Assembly: GCF_002234575.2 (NCBI RefSeq)
Contig: NZ_CP022464.2
Coordinates: 2,046,001-2,110,000, forward strand
DNA length: 64,000 nt
Direction of reading: 5' to 3'
DNA from: Enterocloster bolteae
GTDB lineage: Bacteria; Bacillota; Clostridia; Lachnospirales; Lachnospiraceae
Positions 1 to 9,823 of this stretch are shown one piece after another. The stretch's first letter is position 1; every line of letters starts with the position of its first letter. Below the pieces are notes generated by a model. The model did no database searches, was not told where the DNA came from, and saw only the letters and a program-made list of their open reading frames with translations. A program made the translations under genes and the position numbers.

Positions 1-2
1 TC

Positions 3-2945
3 TGCACGCTGAAGAGTCATAAGCCGGATGGTGCTGCCCACGGCATGGATTACCATGAAAACGGCCGTTTTTACAGTACCCGTTTCCGGGAAACTCTTTG
101 GAATGGTATTCCGGCTTATCTGAAATATGTGCGGGATGTCACCGAGGAAGTGAAAGCCCAAAAAGAGAAAGAACACATAGAGCAATACTTTCAGACACTG
201 GTCAGAAAGCTGCCGGGAGGTGTGGCAGTAGTTCGGATTGAAAAAGATGGGCGTAAGACGCCGGAGTATTTTTCAGACGGTTATGCCATGCTGAGCGGTA
301 TGTCAATGGACCAGGTGTGGAAATCATACGGTGAGGACGGCATGGCAGCCGTACATCCGGACGATGTAGAACAGCTGAATGCGGAATTATCCGACTTTAT
401 GGCCAGCGGCGAGGAACAACGGGAATTTACATACCGGATAAAAAGGGGAGATGGGGAATATATCTGGATTAAGAATATGACTTCCATGCTCCGGCGCGGG
501 GAGGGCGAGGTGATTCTCTATGCCAGCTACCGCGACTTGACTGTGGAGTTTAAGGAGCAGGAGCAGATTCGCCGTCAATACAGAGAATTGATTCTGCAGC
601 ATTACCGGACACCAGGACCAAATGCCTTGATTGTGGGGCACTGTAATATTACCAGAAGCCAGATTACGGAAATCAGCGATTATACGGACTCTGGCCTTCT
701 GGAATGCTTTGGAACGGAGAGGGATGCATTTTTCACAGGCATATCTACTTTAATTCTGGATGAAAAAGAGCGGCGGGATTATATGAATCGTTTTCTCAAC
801 GAGCCTACCCGGGCTGCTTTTCAGGCTGGCAAACGGGAACTGGAGCTGGACTGTTTTATCAGGCTGCCAAAGGATGTGAGAGGCCGTTACGTGAAATTTA
901 AGGTAAACCTGGTGGAAGAACCTGACACGGGAGATATCACTGGAATCCTGACCGTTTATGATATAACAGAGCAGACCATTGCGGAACGGAATTTGAAGAA
1001 GCTCTCTACTTCAGGATATGATTTAATCGCGGATGTGGACCTGTTTCATGACTTCTGTACGATTTTGAGCGGAAGATTTACAAAAGACGACCTCTGTGCA
1101 AAATCAGGGCGCCACTCAGAACGCCTGGCATACATGATGGAAAGACAGCTGGTTCCCAAGGACAGGCCGCGAATAATGAAAATGCTGGAGCCGGAATATA
1201 TACTGGAGCGGCTTAAGCAGGAGGATCCCTATTCTCTATCCTATTCTATATTGGGTGAGGCGGGAGAAATCCAGACGAAGAAGCTGACTGTTTCCGCCAC
1301 GGACCTGCGGCTGGGCCGGGTCTGCCTGGCCAGAGCTGATATTACGGATTCTGTAAGGGAACAGCAGGGGTTGCTGAATGTGGTGGCCTATACATTTGAG
1401 ATGCTGGGAATCATTCACCTGGGAAGCCGGCACATTACCCTGTATACGCATCAGGCGGTGCTTCAGGTCCTGGAACCCAGGCGGGCCAGCATTGACAGCT
1501 GGCTTGCGGATATTAAGAAAAAATACGCTCCGAAAGGAGGGGAAGAGGAGGTTGAACGATGCTTTGGATTACAGAACATGCTTGCCCGCCTGGAGGAAAG
1601 ACCAGGAGGATATGATTTTGTCCTTCCCTATCTGGAGGAGAATCAGATCCGGTATAAGCAGATTAATATACTCTGGGGGGACGGGGACCATAAGATGATC
1701 TGTATTGTGCGTCAGGATGTGACAGAGACGATGACTGCGGAGCGCCGGAGCAAGGAAACATTGGAGCAGGCGCTGGCGCTGGCAGAGGAGGCCAACCGGG
1801 CCAAAAGCGACTTCCTCTCCTCCATGAGCCATGATATCAGGACGCCGATGAATGCAATTATGGGTATGACGACACTGGCCAGGGCGCATCTGGACGAGCG
1901 GGAGAAGGTGGAAAATTGCCTTCGCAAAATCACTCTCTCTTCCCGACACCTGTTGAGCCTGATCAATGATATTCTGGATATGAGTAAAATCGAGCAGTCC
2001 AAGATTACGTTAAACAATGACAAGGTATTTCTTTCAGACTTGCTGGAACAGCTGTATTCTATCATAGGACAGCAGGCACAGGAAGCAGGGCTGCAATTTG
2101 ATGTGAGGACTTCCAATATTATACATCCATACTTTTACGGGGATGCCCTTCGTATCAACCAGATATTAATTAACATACTGGGGAATGCGGTTAAATTTAC
2201 GCCTGATGGCGGGACGGTAACATTCCTGACCGAGGAACTCCCCACGATCAAGGGACCGGGATATGTCCGGTACTGCTTCACGATTCGTGATACAGGAATT
2301 GGTATGCCCGAGTCGTTTTTGTCCCATCTATTCGAGCCCTTTACGCGGAACCGGAATACGGAACATGTCGAGGGAAGCGGTCTTGGACTCAGCATAACAA
2401 AGGGACTGATAGAGCTTATGGGCGGCGAACTTCTTGTGGAGAGCCGGGAACGGGCAGGAACTACCTTCAGAGTGGAGATGGAGTACAGAATTGCCCCGGA
2501 AGACAATAGGGGGGAATCTGGGGATAAAACGGGAGTTTCAACACCGTCCGGGGCAGACAGGCTTACAGGCCGCTGCCTGCTGGTGGCAGAAGATAATGAG
2601 ATTAATGCGGAAGTCCTTAGCGAGCTGTTATTGTTACAGGGTGTAAGAACTGTTGTGAAAACAAACGGCGTCCAGGTGCTGAACGAATTCCAGAGCGCGG
2701 CTTACGGCACCTATGACGCTGTACTGATGGATATTCAGATGCCGGAGATGAATGGTTATGAGGCAGCACGTGCCATTCGAAATCTGGAACAAAAAACAGG
2801 CCGCCATATGCCTATCATTGCGATGACAGCCAATGCTTTTGCGGAGGATATACAGGAGGCTATGAAGGCAGGTATGGATGCGCATGTGGCAAAGCCCATT
2901 GATATGTCCGCTCTCATGAAAACTTTGGATAAGCTGCTGGTATAA
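3..2945 (+). CDS. hybrid sensor histidine kinase with PAS domains (5' end outside window)
   Basis: The reading frame is open to the window edge, so the true start lies upstream; the first internal ATG is at 45. Numbered from that ATG, the visible part has several PAS/PAC-like sensor segments in the first ~560 residues, ending in phrases such as DVTEE, DITEQ and DVTETMTAE. A HisKA box follows with phospho-acceptor His596 (SMSHDIRTPMNAI), then an HATPase domain with DTGIGM and GSGLGLSI, and a C-terminal receiver domain with Asp896 (LMDIQMPEMNG). No Hpt domain or DNA-binding domain is seen, so the phosphoryl acceptor is unknown. No membrane segment is visible in this part. It is followed after 13 nt by a solute-binding lipoprotein and then a second hybrid kinase, all probably one operon. 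Confidence 0.93.
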   Translation, partial: CTLKSHKPDGAAHGMDYHENGRFYSTRFRETLWNGIPAYLKYVRDVTEEVKAQKEKEHIEQYFQTLVRKLPGGVAVVRIEKDGRKTPEYFSDGYAMLSGMSMDQVWKSYGEDGMAAVHPDDVEQLNAELSDFMASGEEQREFTYRIKRGDGEYIWIKNMTSMLRRGEGEVILYASYRDLTVEFKEQEQIRRQYRELILQHYRTPGPNALIVGHCNITRSQITEISDYTDSGLLECFGTERDAFFTGISTLILDEKERRDYMNRFLNEPTRAAFQAGKRELELDCFIRLPKDVRGRYVKFKVNLVEEPDTGDITGILTVYDITEQTIAERNLKKLSTSGYDLIADVDLFHDFCTILSGRFTKDDLCAKSGRHSERLAYMMERQLVPKDRPRIMKMLEPEYILERLKQEDPYSLSYSILGEAGEIQTKKLTVSATDLRLGRVCLARADITDSVREQQGLLNVVAYTFEMLGIIHLGSRHITLYTHQAVLQVLEPRRASIDSWLADIKKKYAPKGGEEEVERCFGLQNMLARLEERPGGYDFVLPYLEENQIRYKQINILWGDGDHKMICIVRQDVTETMTAERRSKETLEQALALAEEANRAKSDFLSSMSHDIRTPMNAIMGMTTLARAHLDEREKVENCLRKITLSSRHLLSLINDILDMSKIEQSKITLNNDKVFLSDLLEQLYSIIGQQAQEAGLQFDVRTSNIIHPYFYGDALRINQILINILGNAVKFTPDGGTVTFLTEELPTIKGPGYVRYCFTIRDTGIGMPESFLSHLFEPFTRNRNTEHVEGSGLGLSITKGLIELMGGELLVESRERAGTTFRVEMEYRIAPEDNRGESGDKTGVSTPSGADRLTGRCLLVAEDNEINAEVLSELLLLQGVRTVVKTNGVQVLNEFQSAAYGTYDAVLMDIQMPEMNGYEAARAIRNLEQKTGRHMPIIAMTANAFAEDIQEAMKAGMDAHVAKPIDMSALMKTLDKLLV

Positions 2946-2958
2946 GGAGAACTGGTAC

Positions 2959-4296
2959 ATGATAAAACGCAGTTATAATCTCTTCTTTTCCGCACTGGTT
3001 CTCTGCATTGGGAGCTTGAGCGGCTGTCACCGTTTCCCTGGTTCCGGGAATGAGGTGAATATTGTGGAGCCGAAGGCGCAGAGGGATCTGCCTCAGGGAA
3101 AGACGCTGACCTTTTTTGCTCCTGTGGAAGGAAAATCCAGCGGAGCCGTATCATACAGAAGGTTAATTGACAAATACAATAAAAGCCATGATGTTCATGT
3201 TGTATTTGAGGGCATCGCGACTGCGGACGGCTATAATGAGTATCTTGAGGAACGGTTAAGAACCGGAAAGGGCGATGATATTTTTATTGTCAATGAGGAC
3301 AGTGTAAAGACCCTTGCGCATAATGGGTATTTCCAGGATTTGTCTTCTCTGGAAGCGTTTCAGAAGTTAAACGACAGCGCCAGGGAGGAGGCGGTCATCG
3401 GGGATACGGTATATTGCATTCCAATGAATATGACGGCATATGCATTATTTGTCAATATGGATGTGTTAGAGCGGTATGGACTGGAAGCGCCGGACAATCT
3501 GGAAGAATTTAAAGTTTGCTGTACTGAGATAAAGGCGCTTGGAGGGACGCCGATCAGCCTTAGCCGCTGGCATGCTACGGCTGTACCCACTATCGCCAAC
3601 GGATTATATAAACTCTATGACGGCCCGGATATCCAAAAACACCTTGAATTGCTGAATTCCGGGGAAGAGCAGATTGGGGATTATATGGTGGAGGGATTTG
3701 AGGCATTTCAAACCTCTGTGGAGAACGGTTGGTATGGGGATGGGGTGGATGGGGATGCCGCGGATGCACTGCGCGCGGGAGAGAAGGATATTTCTGATTT
3801 CACTTCCGGTATGACCGCATTTTATTTTGGGCCCCTGGAATATATCCCTTTGGTGGAAGAGGCAAATCCCCCGCCCGATTATCATGTACAGGGAATTCCC
3901 GTTCCGGGAGGAACGGCATTGCTGATTACTGTAGTTTCCCGCCTCTGCGTTAATCCGGACAGTGATAATCTGGACGAGGCCATGGAGTTTGTGTCATATC
4001 TGTCCAGCGAGTATTATAAAGAGAGTATGGAAAATGGAACGATTATTCTGCCCGTTTATAAAAGCTCGGATTTTACGCTGAGCAATGAGAAGATGCGGCC
4101 TGCATATGATACATATGTATCAGGAATCAGGATTCCGGCAGAGGATATGCACTTGAAGTTTGGCAGTTGGGATGTTGTGCGGGAATTATGTCTTGAAATG
4201 TTTAATGGAAGGACAGCTGTGGAGGCCACAGAGGAATACAATAAAATCCAGCTGGAACAGATTTCCGCATATGATAAACAGGAGAAACACCCTTGA
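2959..4296 (+). CDS. extracellular solute-binding lipoprotein, ABC family 1 type
   Basis: A 445-residue secreted protein starting at ATG 2959 behind an AAGGAGA site. The N-terminus is a lipoprotein signal with lipobox LSGC and acceptor Cys23. The rest resembles carbohydrate-type family 1 binding proteins: an early KTLTFFAPVEG strand, an alternating alpha/beta layout, and the segment LGGTPISLS. No permease or ATPase gene lies nearby. The gene sits between two hybrid histidine kinases and its stop overlaps the start of the second. This suggests the protein presents a ligand to one of those kinases rather than feeding a transporter. That role is inference; the lipoprotein and binding-protein calls are direct. 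Confidence 0.88.
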   Translation: MIKRSYNLFFSALVLCIGSLSGCHRFPGSGNEVNIVEPKAQRDLPQGKTLTFFAPVEGKSSGAVSYRRLIDKYNKSHDVHVVFEGIATADGYNEYLEERLRTGKGDDIFIVNEDSVKTLAHNGYFQDLSSLEAFQKLNDSAREEAVIGDTVYCIPMNMTAYALFVNMDVLERYGLEAPDNLEEFKVCCTEIKALGGTPISLSRWHATAVPTIANGLYKLYDGPDIQKHLELLNSGEEQIGDYMVEGFEAFQTSVENGWYGDGVDGDAADALRAGEKDISDFTSGMTAFYFGPLEYIPLVEEANPPPDYHVQGIPVPGGTALLITVVSRLCVNPDSDNLDEAMEFVSYLSSEYYKESMENGTIILPVYKSSDFTLSNEKMRPAYDTYVSGIRIPAEDMHLKFGSWDVVRELCLEMFNGRTAVEATEEYNKIQLEQISAYDKQEKHP

Positions 4297-6806
4297 AAAT
4301 AAAAGAAGGAAGAAAAACGTATAAGTATTTAATTTATATTAGCTGCCTCTGTCTCTTACTGGCGATTGGAGCCATGACGGCTGTAAGCCTGATGAGCGTA
4401 CAGTCTGTTCGAAAACTGGTGCGGAATACGACGACCAAGAGTATTACGGAGCTGACCGTCAGCAAAGCACAGTTTCTGGATGAAAAGATACATTCAGAGC
4501 TGCTGTCCCTTCAGTCCTTTGCCGCAAATCTTGGGGCCTTTGATGATTTGTTTGCCTACCCGGAATTACTGGAAGATTATAAAGAAAAGCACGGGGCGGC
4601 CCGCATGTGGATTATTGATACGAATGGAACCTATCAGGACACAGGGGGGATGAATAAGAACTTCGCGGATAAGAAGGAACTATTCACCGAAGCGCTGCAG
4701 GGGAACGAGGGAATTACGGATGTATTTCTGGGAGAATTAGGAAGACGTCAGATAATGTTTCAAATACCGATTTATAGAGACGGCAAAGTGGTGGGCGGTC
4801 TCTATGAAGCATATCCTGTGGAATTACTGCAGAATGCTTACCACGGTTCTACATACAATGATGCCGGTTACAGCTATGTATTGGATGATAACGGTTCGAT
4901 TGTGCTGGCCCCGGTCCGTTTCAGCTATCTCCAGATATATAGTACGATTCAGGATGTCTTAAAGGATGGGGAAAATGATGAGGAATCCATCCGGAAATTT
5001 TCAGCGGCCCTGCGGTCCCAGGCCAGCGGTACGGCGGTATTTGACTTTGAGGGAGAGAAACAGTTTCTTACCTTTATGCCTCTTATGCAGAAGCATAACT
5101 GGTATTATGTATCGGTTATTCCCCTGAGCATGGTGGAAAAAGACGGTACGGCAATTATCATGCACACCATGAAAATGGCTTTTATCATAACCGCGGCAAT
5201 CGTATTTTCAGTTGCTGTTATTGCTGCGTTTTTTCTGCTGCGCAATAAAAAAAGAAGGGACTACGAACGGTACGTTCAAAATATCAATGAGGCGATTGCG
5301 CAAAACATTGATACCGCTATTTTTATAGTGGACGGGCATACCGGCCATGTAGAGTATGCATTTGAAAATGCAGAGAAGATACTGGGCATCAAACCGCAGA
5401 ATCTTGGAGAAGACTGTGGCCGGTGTTCCGGCAGCTTTTATGAGACGCTATGCAGTGTCTTAAAAGAGCGGATTGATGAGAAAACAGTAAAAACAATTCC
5501 GGTGTATAACGATCTGCTGTCCAGACAAATGTGGATTCAAATTGCTGCCCTGCCTGTAAAACTGCTGGGGGAACTAAAGTACATATTTGCCGTTACAGAT
5601 GTAACCCACGACAGACAGATACGGGAAAATTTAAATGCCGCGGTTGCCGCAGCCGAACATGCCAATGCATCGAAAAGCGTGTTCCTGTCCAACATGTCCC
5701 ATGATATACGGACACCTATGAATGCAATCGTTGGAATGACAAAGCTGGCGGAGATTCACATTGAGGACCGCGAAAAGGTAAAGGACTGTCTGTATAAGAT
5801 AGGAATTTCTTCGAAACATTTGTTAGAGTTGATTAACGATGTACTGGATATGTCAAAAATCGAAAGCGGCAAGCTGGTCCTCACTTCGGAATCATTTTCC
5901 CTTACGGAGCTGATTCAAAGGAATATTGCGATTGTAAACCCGCAGTACCAGGCAAAAAACCAGGTCTTTGTGACAGAAACAAAGGATATCCGCCATGAAT
6001 ATCTGCTGGGTGATTCCCTGAGGTTTAACCAGGTCTTGTTAAACCTGCTTTCCAATGCCGGTAAGTTTACACCTGAAAATGGAACCATTACGTTAACGGT
6101 TAAAGAACTGCCGCAGAAGCATTCAGGCCATGCCGTTTACCGGATTGCAGTAGCTGATACAGGCATAGGCATCAGCCCTGAATTTCTGCCAAAACTCTTT
6201 CTGCCCTTTGAAAGGGAGAGAAGCCGGCATCAAAATCAGGCGGAGGGAACCGGACTGGGTCTTGTTATCTCTAAAAATATCATAGCGGCGATGGGGGGCC
6301 AGATTTATGTGGAAAGCCGTTTGGGGGAAGGTTCTGTATTTACCGTGGAGGTAGAGCTTCCGCTTTCCAAGGAAGCGGATGACGAGCTTTGCGGCCGGAC
6401 TGGCCCACGGGACTCCCGAAATATTTTCACAGGCAGGCGTTTTCTTCTGGTGGAAGACAATGAGTTAAACTGTGAGATTGCCTCTCAGCTGCTGGAGGTA
6501 TCCGGAGCGGCTGTGGAATGCGCTCCCGACGGAGCGGAGGGGGTAAAGGCGTTTGAAGAGAAGGACCCCGGTTATTTTGATGCGATTCTCATGGATATCC
6601 AGATGCCGGTCATGAATGGATATGAGGCTGCCAGGCGCATCCGTAAATCCACGCATCCGCAGGCAGGGAGTATTCGGATTATAGCAATGTCCGCCAACAC
6701 ATTTTCGGACGATGTGCATGCAGCGCTGGAATCCGGTATGAATGCACATGTCGGTAAGCCCATTGATATGGATGTGCTTGCAGACGTATTGTCTGCAGTT
6801 TTGTAG
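4293..6806 (+). CDS. membrane hybrid sensor histidine kinase with extracytoplasmic Cache-like domain
   Basis: An 837-residue protein with a TTG start at 4293 that overlaps the TGA of the preceding gene, preceded by AGGAGA. A first membrane helix lies near residues 11-33 and a second near 288-312, with a ~250-residue extracytoplasmic domain between them that reads like a double Cache sensor (segments YSYVLDDNGSIVLAP and WYYVSVIPLSMV). The cytoplasmic part has a PAS-like segment, a HisKA box with His470 (NMSHDIRTPMNAI), an HATPase with DTGIGIS and GTGLGLVIS, and a receiver domain with Asp768 (LMDIQMPVMNG). No Hpt or output domain is present. The upstream binding protein may dock on its outer domain. 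The next gene downstream is a convergent double-GntR regulator. Confidence 0.94.
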   Translation: MKIKEGRKTYKYLIYISCLCLLLAIGAMTAVSLMSVQSVRKLVRNTTTKSITELTVSKAQFLDEKIHSELLSLQSFAANLGAFDDLFAYPELLEDYKEKHGAARMWIIDTNGTYQDTGGMNKNFADKKELFTEALQGNEGITDVFLGELGRRQIMFQIPIYRDGKVVGGLYEAYPVELLQNAYHGSTYNDAGYSYVLDDNGSIVLAPVRFSYLQIYSTIQDVLKDGENDEESIRKFSAALRSQASGTAVFDFEGEKQFLTFMPLMQKHNWYYVSVIPLSMVEKDGTAIIMHTMKMAFIITAAIVFSVAVIAAFFLLRNKKRRDYERYVQNINEAIAQNIDTAIFIVDGHTGHVEYAFENAEKILGIKPQNLGEDCGRCSGSFYETLCSVLKERIDEKTVKTIPVYNDLLSRQMWIQIAALPVKLLGELKYIFAVTDVTHDRQIRENLNAAVAAAEHANASKSVFLSNMSHDIRTPMNAIVGMTKLAEIHIEDREKVKDCLYKIGISSKHLLELINDVLDMSKIESGKLVLTSESFSLTELIQRNIAIVNPQYQAKNQVFVTETKDIRHEYLLGDSLRFNQVLLNLLSNAGKFTPENGTITLTVKELPQKHSGHAVYRIAVADTGIGISPEFLPKLFLPFERERSRHQNQAEGTGLGLVISKNIIAAMGGQIYVESRLGEGSVFTVEVELPLSKEADDELCGRTGPRDSRNIFTGRRFLLVEDNELNCEIASQLLEVSGAAVECAPDGAEGVKAFEEKDPGYFDAILMDIQMPVMNGYEAARRIRKSTHPQAGSIRIIAMSANTFSDDVHAALESGMNAHVGKPIDMDVLADVLSAVL

Positions 6807-6836
6807 GTACAGAAGCATTTCGTTCTGACGTTTACA

Positions 6837-8306
6837 TCATATACCAATAACCAAAAGCTTTTTTGCTTCATGAATTCCCTGTGAAATCATAATTTCTATT
6901 GTAAAATGAAACTCCCCGGCCATTAGCTCCTCTAATTTCATGGAAAAACCAGCGGCATCTTTTTCGGCCAGGAAAAGGTCAAATTCCTCAAAACAGGAAA
7001 GATAGTAGTGGATTCTGCCCTCATCCGTTTTCCATATGTCTTTCAGGGAATATCCCCAAAAGAGCAGCTGAAGCAGCTCTTTGTAGACAGTACGAATAGC
7101 CTTATAAGGGGCAAAACATTTAAGAAGCTCCAGTGTAGCGTAGCCGATTAATTCATACTGCTGACTATTCTTTAAAGCAGCCAAACGTTTTCTGCATGTT
7201 TGCAGGCCGTCCTCTGTCAAGGCCTGTATGGTGCCTTCGGCCACGTCCCGGCAGGATAAGGTGAGAAACTGCAGGCTCTGCGCCATATCCAGGAGCCGTT
7301 TGCGGACGGCAGGGTTTTTAAAGTCGCAGTTTTTTACAATCTCATGTGAAGGGAGGACTCTTGTGCCAATCCGTTTGGCGGATTTTGTTGCCCCAACGCC
7401 GTTTAGCAGGGAAAGCGCCCTGCGGACTGTGCTCACTGAGACCTGTTTCTCTTGGGACAATTTGTTGAGAGAAGGAAGAAGGGTATCAGCAGGGTACACG
7501 CCATTGTTGATTGAAACAAGCAAATCCATAGCCAGCGAATAGCAGATCTGGGATGCCTTATTATAAGAATTCCACTGAAATGCGACTTCCTGTTCCGGCG
7601 GAGGCATCGTGATTTTTTCATCATAAAACCGGCACAGTGCCAGAGACAGGCTGTCCTGAGAAGCATAAACCAATTCCCGCAGGCAATCCCAGTCCTGTTT
7701 TATACAGCAATCCCAAGAACGCGGGAGAAAATCTTTGATTATAAAGGTACGCCATGGATTATCCCGCATATTAAAGAATGGGTTTTCACAGAACATGAAA
7801 ATCTGCCAGACAAGCCGGAAAAGCAGATTGTTCCCTAGCGCAGTGTAGGCCCGGACAACATGTTCAAACGTGGTTGTCTGGGGCAGTGAATGGCTGTCTT
7901 CAAGCTGGCGGAGATTGCCGTAAATCTCAGCAGGAATGTTTTTAAAACCAATCCATTGGGCATGGCCCAGTAGCGGGCGCAGGGATTTACTTAAATCAAT
8001 CAGGATGTTTTTCCTCTGCGCATAGAACATCTGAATATTCTGTTCAATTTCTTCTTTTCCGTAATTCCTGACTACCGTAGTCCCTATATTTGTGGAAATG
8101 GTGACCAAGCCATCCCGCTGCAGCTGCTGATAAGCCGCGCGCATCGTATCAACGGAGACAAAGAAATCAGCGGCGGCGTTTTCGATGGAAGGCAGAACAT
8201 CACCAAACCCATAGATTCCAAACTGAATGTGTGTTTTTAAAACACTGTAGACAACCTGATACCGTTCCATATTGCCTTTCATGCAGGGCACCTCATTTCG
8301 CGTCAA
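6837..8306 (-). CDS. transcription regulator with two GntR-type helix-turn-helix domains
   Basis: A 489-residue protein with an unusual layout. An N-terminal GntR-like winged helix (about residues 15-85, recognition region VSVDTMRAAYQQLQRDGL) is followed by ~165 residues of helical sequence without a known effector domain. A second GntR-like winged helix sits at about 250-325 (VSVSTVRRALSLLNGVG), then a ~160-residue helical C-terminus. Ordinary GntR proteins have one such domain and are ~230-250 residues (FCD or UTRA types) or ~450 (MocR). It is convergent with the hybrid kinase at 4293-6806 and separated by 30 nt. Related genes lie at 25187 (broken) and 45932, the latter also beside a hybrid kinase. 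A shorter start at Met9 (8282) is possible. Target genes are unknown. Confidence 0.85.
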   Translation of the reverse strand: MTRNEVPCMKGNMERYQVVYSVLKTHIQFGIYGFGDVLPSIENAAADFFVSVDTMRAAYQQLQRDGLVTISTNIGTTVVRNYGKEEIEQNIQMFYAQRKNILIDLSKSLRPLLGHAQWIGFKNIPAEIYGNLRQLEDSHSLPQTTTFEHVVRAYTALGNNLLFRLVWQIFMFCENPFFNMRDNPWRTFIIKDFLPRSWDCCIKQDWDCLRELVYASQDSLSLALCRFYDEKITMPPPEQEVAFQWNSYNKASQICYSLAMDLLVSINNGVYPADTLLPSLNKLSQEKQVSVSTVRRALSLLNGVGATKSAKRIGTRVLPSHEIVKNCDFKNPAVRKRLLDMAQSLQFLTLSCRDVAEGTIQALTEDGLQTCRKRLAALKNSQQYELIGYATLELLKCFAPYKAIRTVYKELLQLLFWGYSLKDIWKTDEGRIHYYLSCFEEFDLFLAEKDAAGFSMKLEELMAGEFHFTIEIMISQGIHEAKKLLVIGI

Positions 8307-8394
8307 TCATTATATGTAAATTAGTATAGCATGAAAAGGAGTGGTTATCTACAAATACTTGTTTTAGCGTAGCAGTTTGGGCGGCGGGGAAAAC

Positions 8395-9735
8395 TTAATA
8401 AGCGCGTTTTATTATCTCTTCCATATGTATCTGGGCTTCCCTGCGTATCTTCTTCTCGTCCAGAGTCTGTACTTCCCGATTTTACATGACAATCTTACCA
8501 TTCATAATGGAATCTGTTACATCATGTCCATTGGCGGCCTCCACTATCGTGTTGATTAGGTTCTGGGTAGGGCTCAGATGGGGCTGGTCGATGTTTAAAA
8601 GGATGACATCTGCTTTCCTGCCTTCTTCCACAGTTCCCAGGATATCGCCTTTGCCAATGGCGTTGGCACTCCCCTGATGGCTATTTTAAGAAGCGTGGGA
8701 CAGGGACATGACCATAGGGTTAAAGAATGGGAGCCCCCAGTATGCTATCATGCTGTAGCGCAGCGCCTTCATTTCATCAAACAGGTCCAGGTTGGACGGG
8801 GCTGTGCCATCACAGCCAAGGCTCACATTTAGGCCTGCCTGAAGCATCTGCGGTGTTTTTGGAAATCCATGATTGGACAGATTGGCTCTGGGACAATGGA
8901 TTACTTTTACATCCCTTCTGGCCATCATGGCAATGTCCTCATCGGAAAGCATAACGTTGTGGGCGGTCAGAAGATTGGGGTCAAGTACACCCATAGACTT
9001 CAGAAACTGGGCCGGGCGCAGATGGTAATTTTGAAGGCAGAAGCTGACTTCATCCTTGTGCTCACACAGATGGGCATGAATTCCGGTGTTAAGTTCAGCA
9101 GCAGCAGCATCCCTTGCCATGGCGATCAGAACCCATGAACAGGTCATGACCTGGCGGATGGCAAACCAGATAGAGATTCTGCCGTCCCCTTTGCCGTCAT
9201 ATGCCTTGTACAGGTCCCTGGTGTGCATGATTGCTTCCTCTGCTGTTTCCTTCATTGCGCCGGTAATTGCATTGCCCATATCTATGGTGAATTTGGCGAT
9301 GGTTGCTTGCATGACTGATTCCAGTACCGCGTCGGCCACGCGTTCCATATGGATGCCGCCGGAATCGGCAAATGAGGTGGTTCCGTTCTTAATCATATCC
9401 AGACAGGCCAGTTGTCCGTTGATATAGGAATCATCGGGCCTTAAGTTGCTTTCAAATGGAACCAGGAACCTGGTCCACACCATAGGATATTCATCGGAAA
9501 CCCTTCCCCGCAGAAGCTGCTGACACGCATGGGTGTGCCCGTCCACAAGGCCCTGCATCAGGAGCATGCCTTTACCATCTAACGTTTCAGATGCCTAGAA
9601 AATCTCTTTTATTTCCCCAGCAGGACCGACTTTCTTAATCCATGAATCGTGGATGGCAACACTCATTTCTTCTGAAACCGTCATATCCGGCTTAAGGATC
9701 CGGCATCCATTTATTAATATATCACATTTTACCAT
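8395..9735 (-). pseudogene. decayed amidohydrolase (chlorohydrolase/deaminase-like)
   Basis: The gene begins at ATG 9735 behind a good GGAGGAAA site and reads as a metal-dependent deaminase/chlorohydrolase of the ATZ/TRZ or 8-oxoguanine-deaminase kind. Signatures are GLVDGHTHACQQLLRG, GIHAHLCEH, LLTAHNVMLSDEDI, VIHCPRANLSNHG and LGCDGTAPSNL. It is broken in at least four places: TAG at 9595-9597 (codon 47); a stretch around 8660-8700 where the homologous reading LLKIAIRG is in another frame, implying two offsetting indels and giving TAA at 8686-8688; and TAA at 8482-8484 (after NGKIVM). The span is 447 codons, close to a normal family length, so decay came by point changes rather than large deletion. 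It lies beside further gene remnants. Confidence 0.85.
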
Positions 9736-9823
9736 TCTAAATCATTTCCTCCTTGGTATCATAACATAACACATTCCGGTTTTATACTCATGCGGCTTAA
9801 ATTGCTCCGGTGGCCCGCAGTAC

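Noticed and set aside
8377..9427. Plus-strand open frames opposite the decayed amidohydrolase
   Set aside because: They have no family motifs; the minus strand has clear homology in continuous order.
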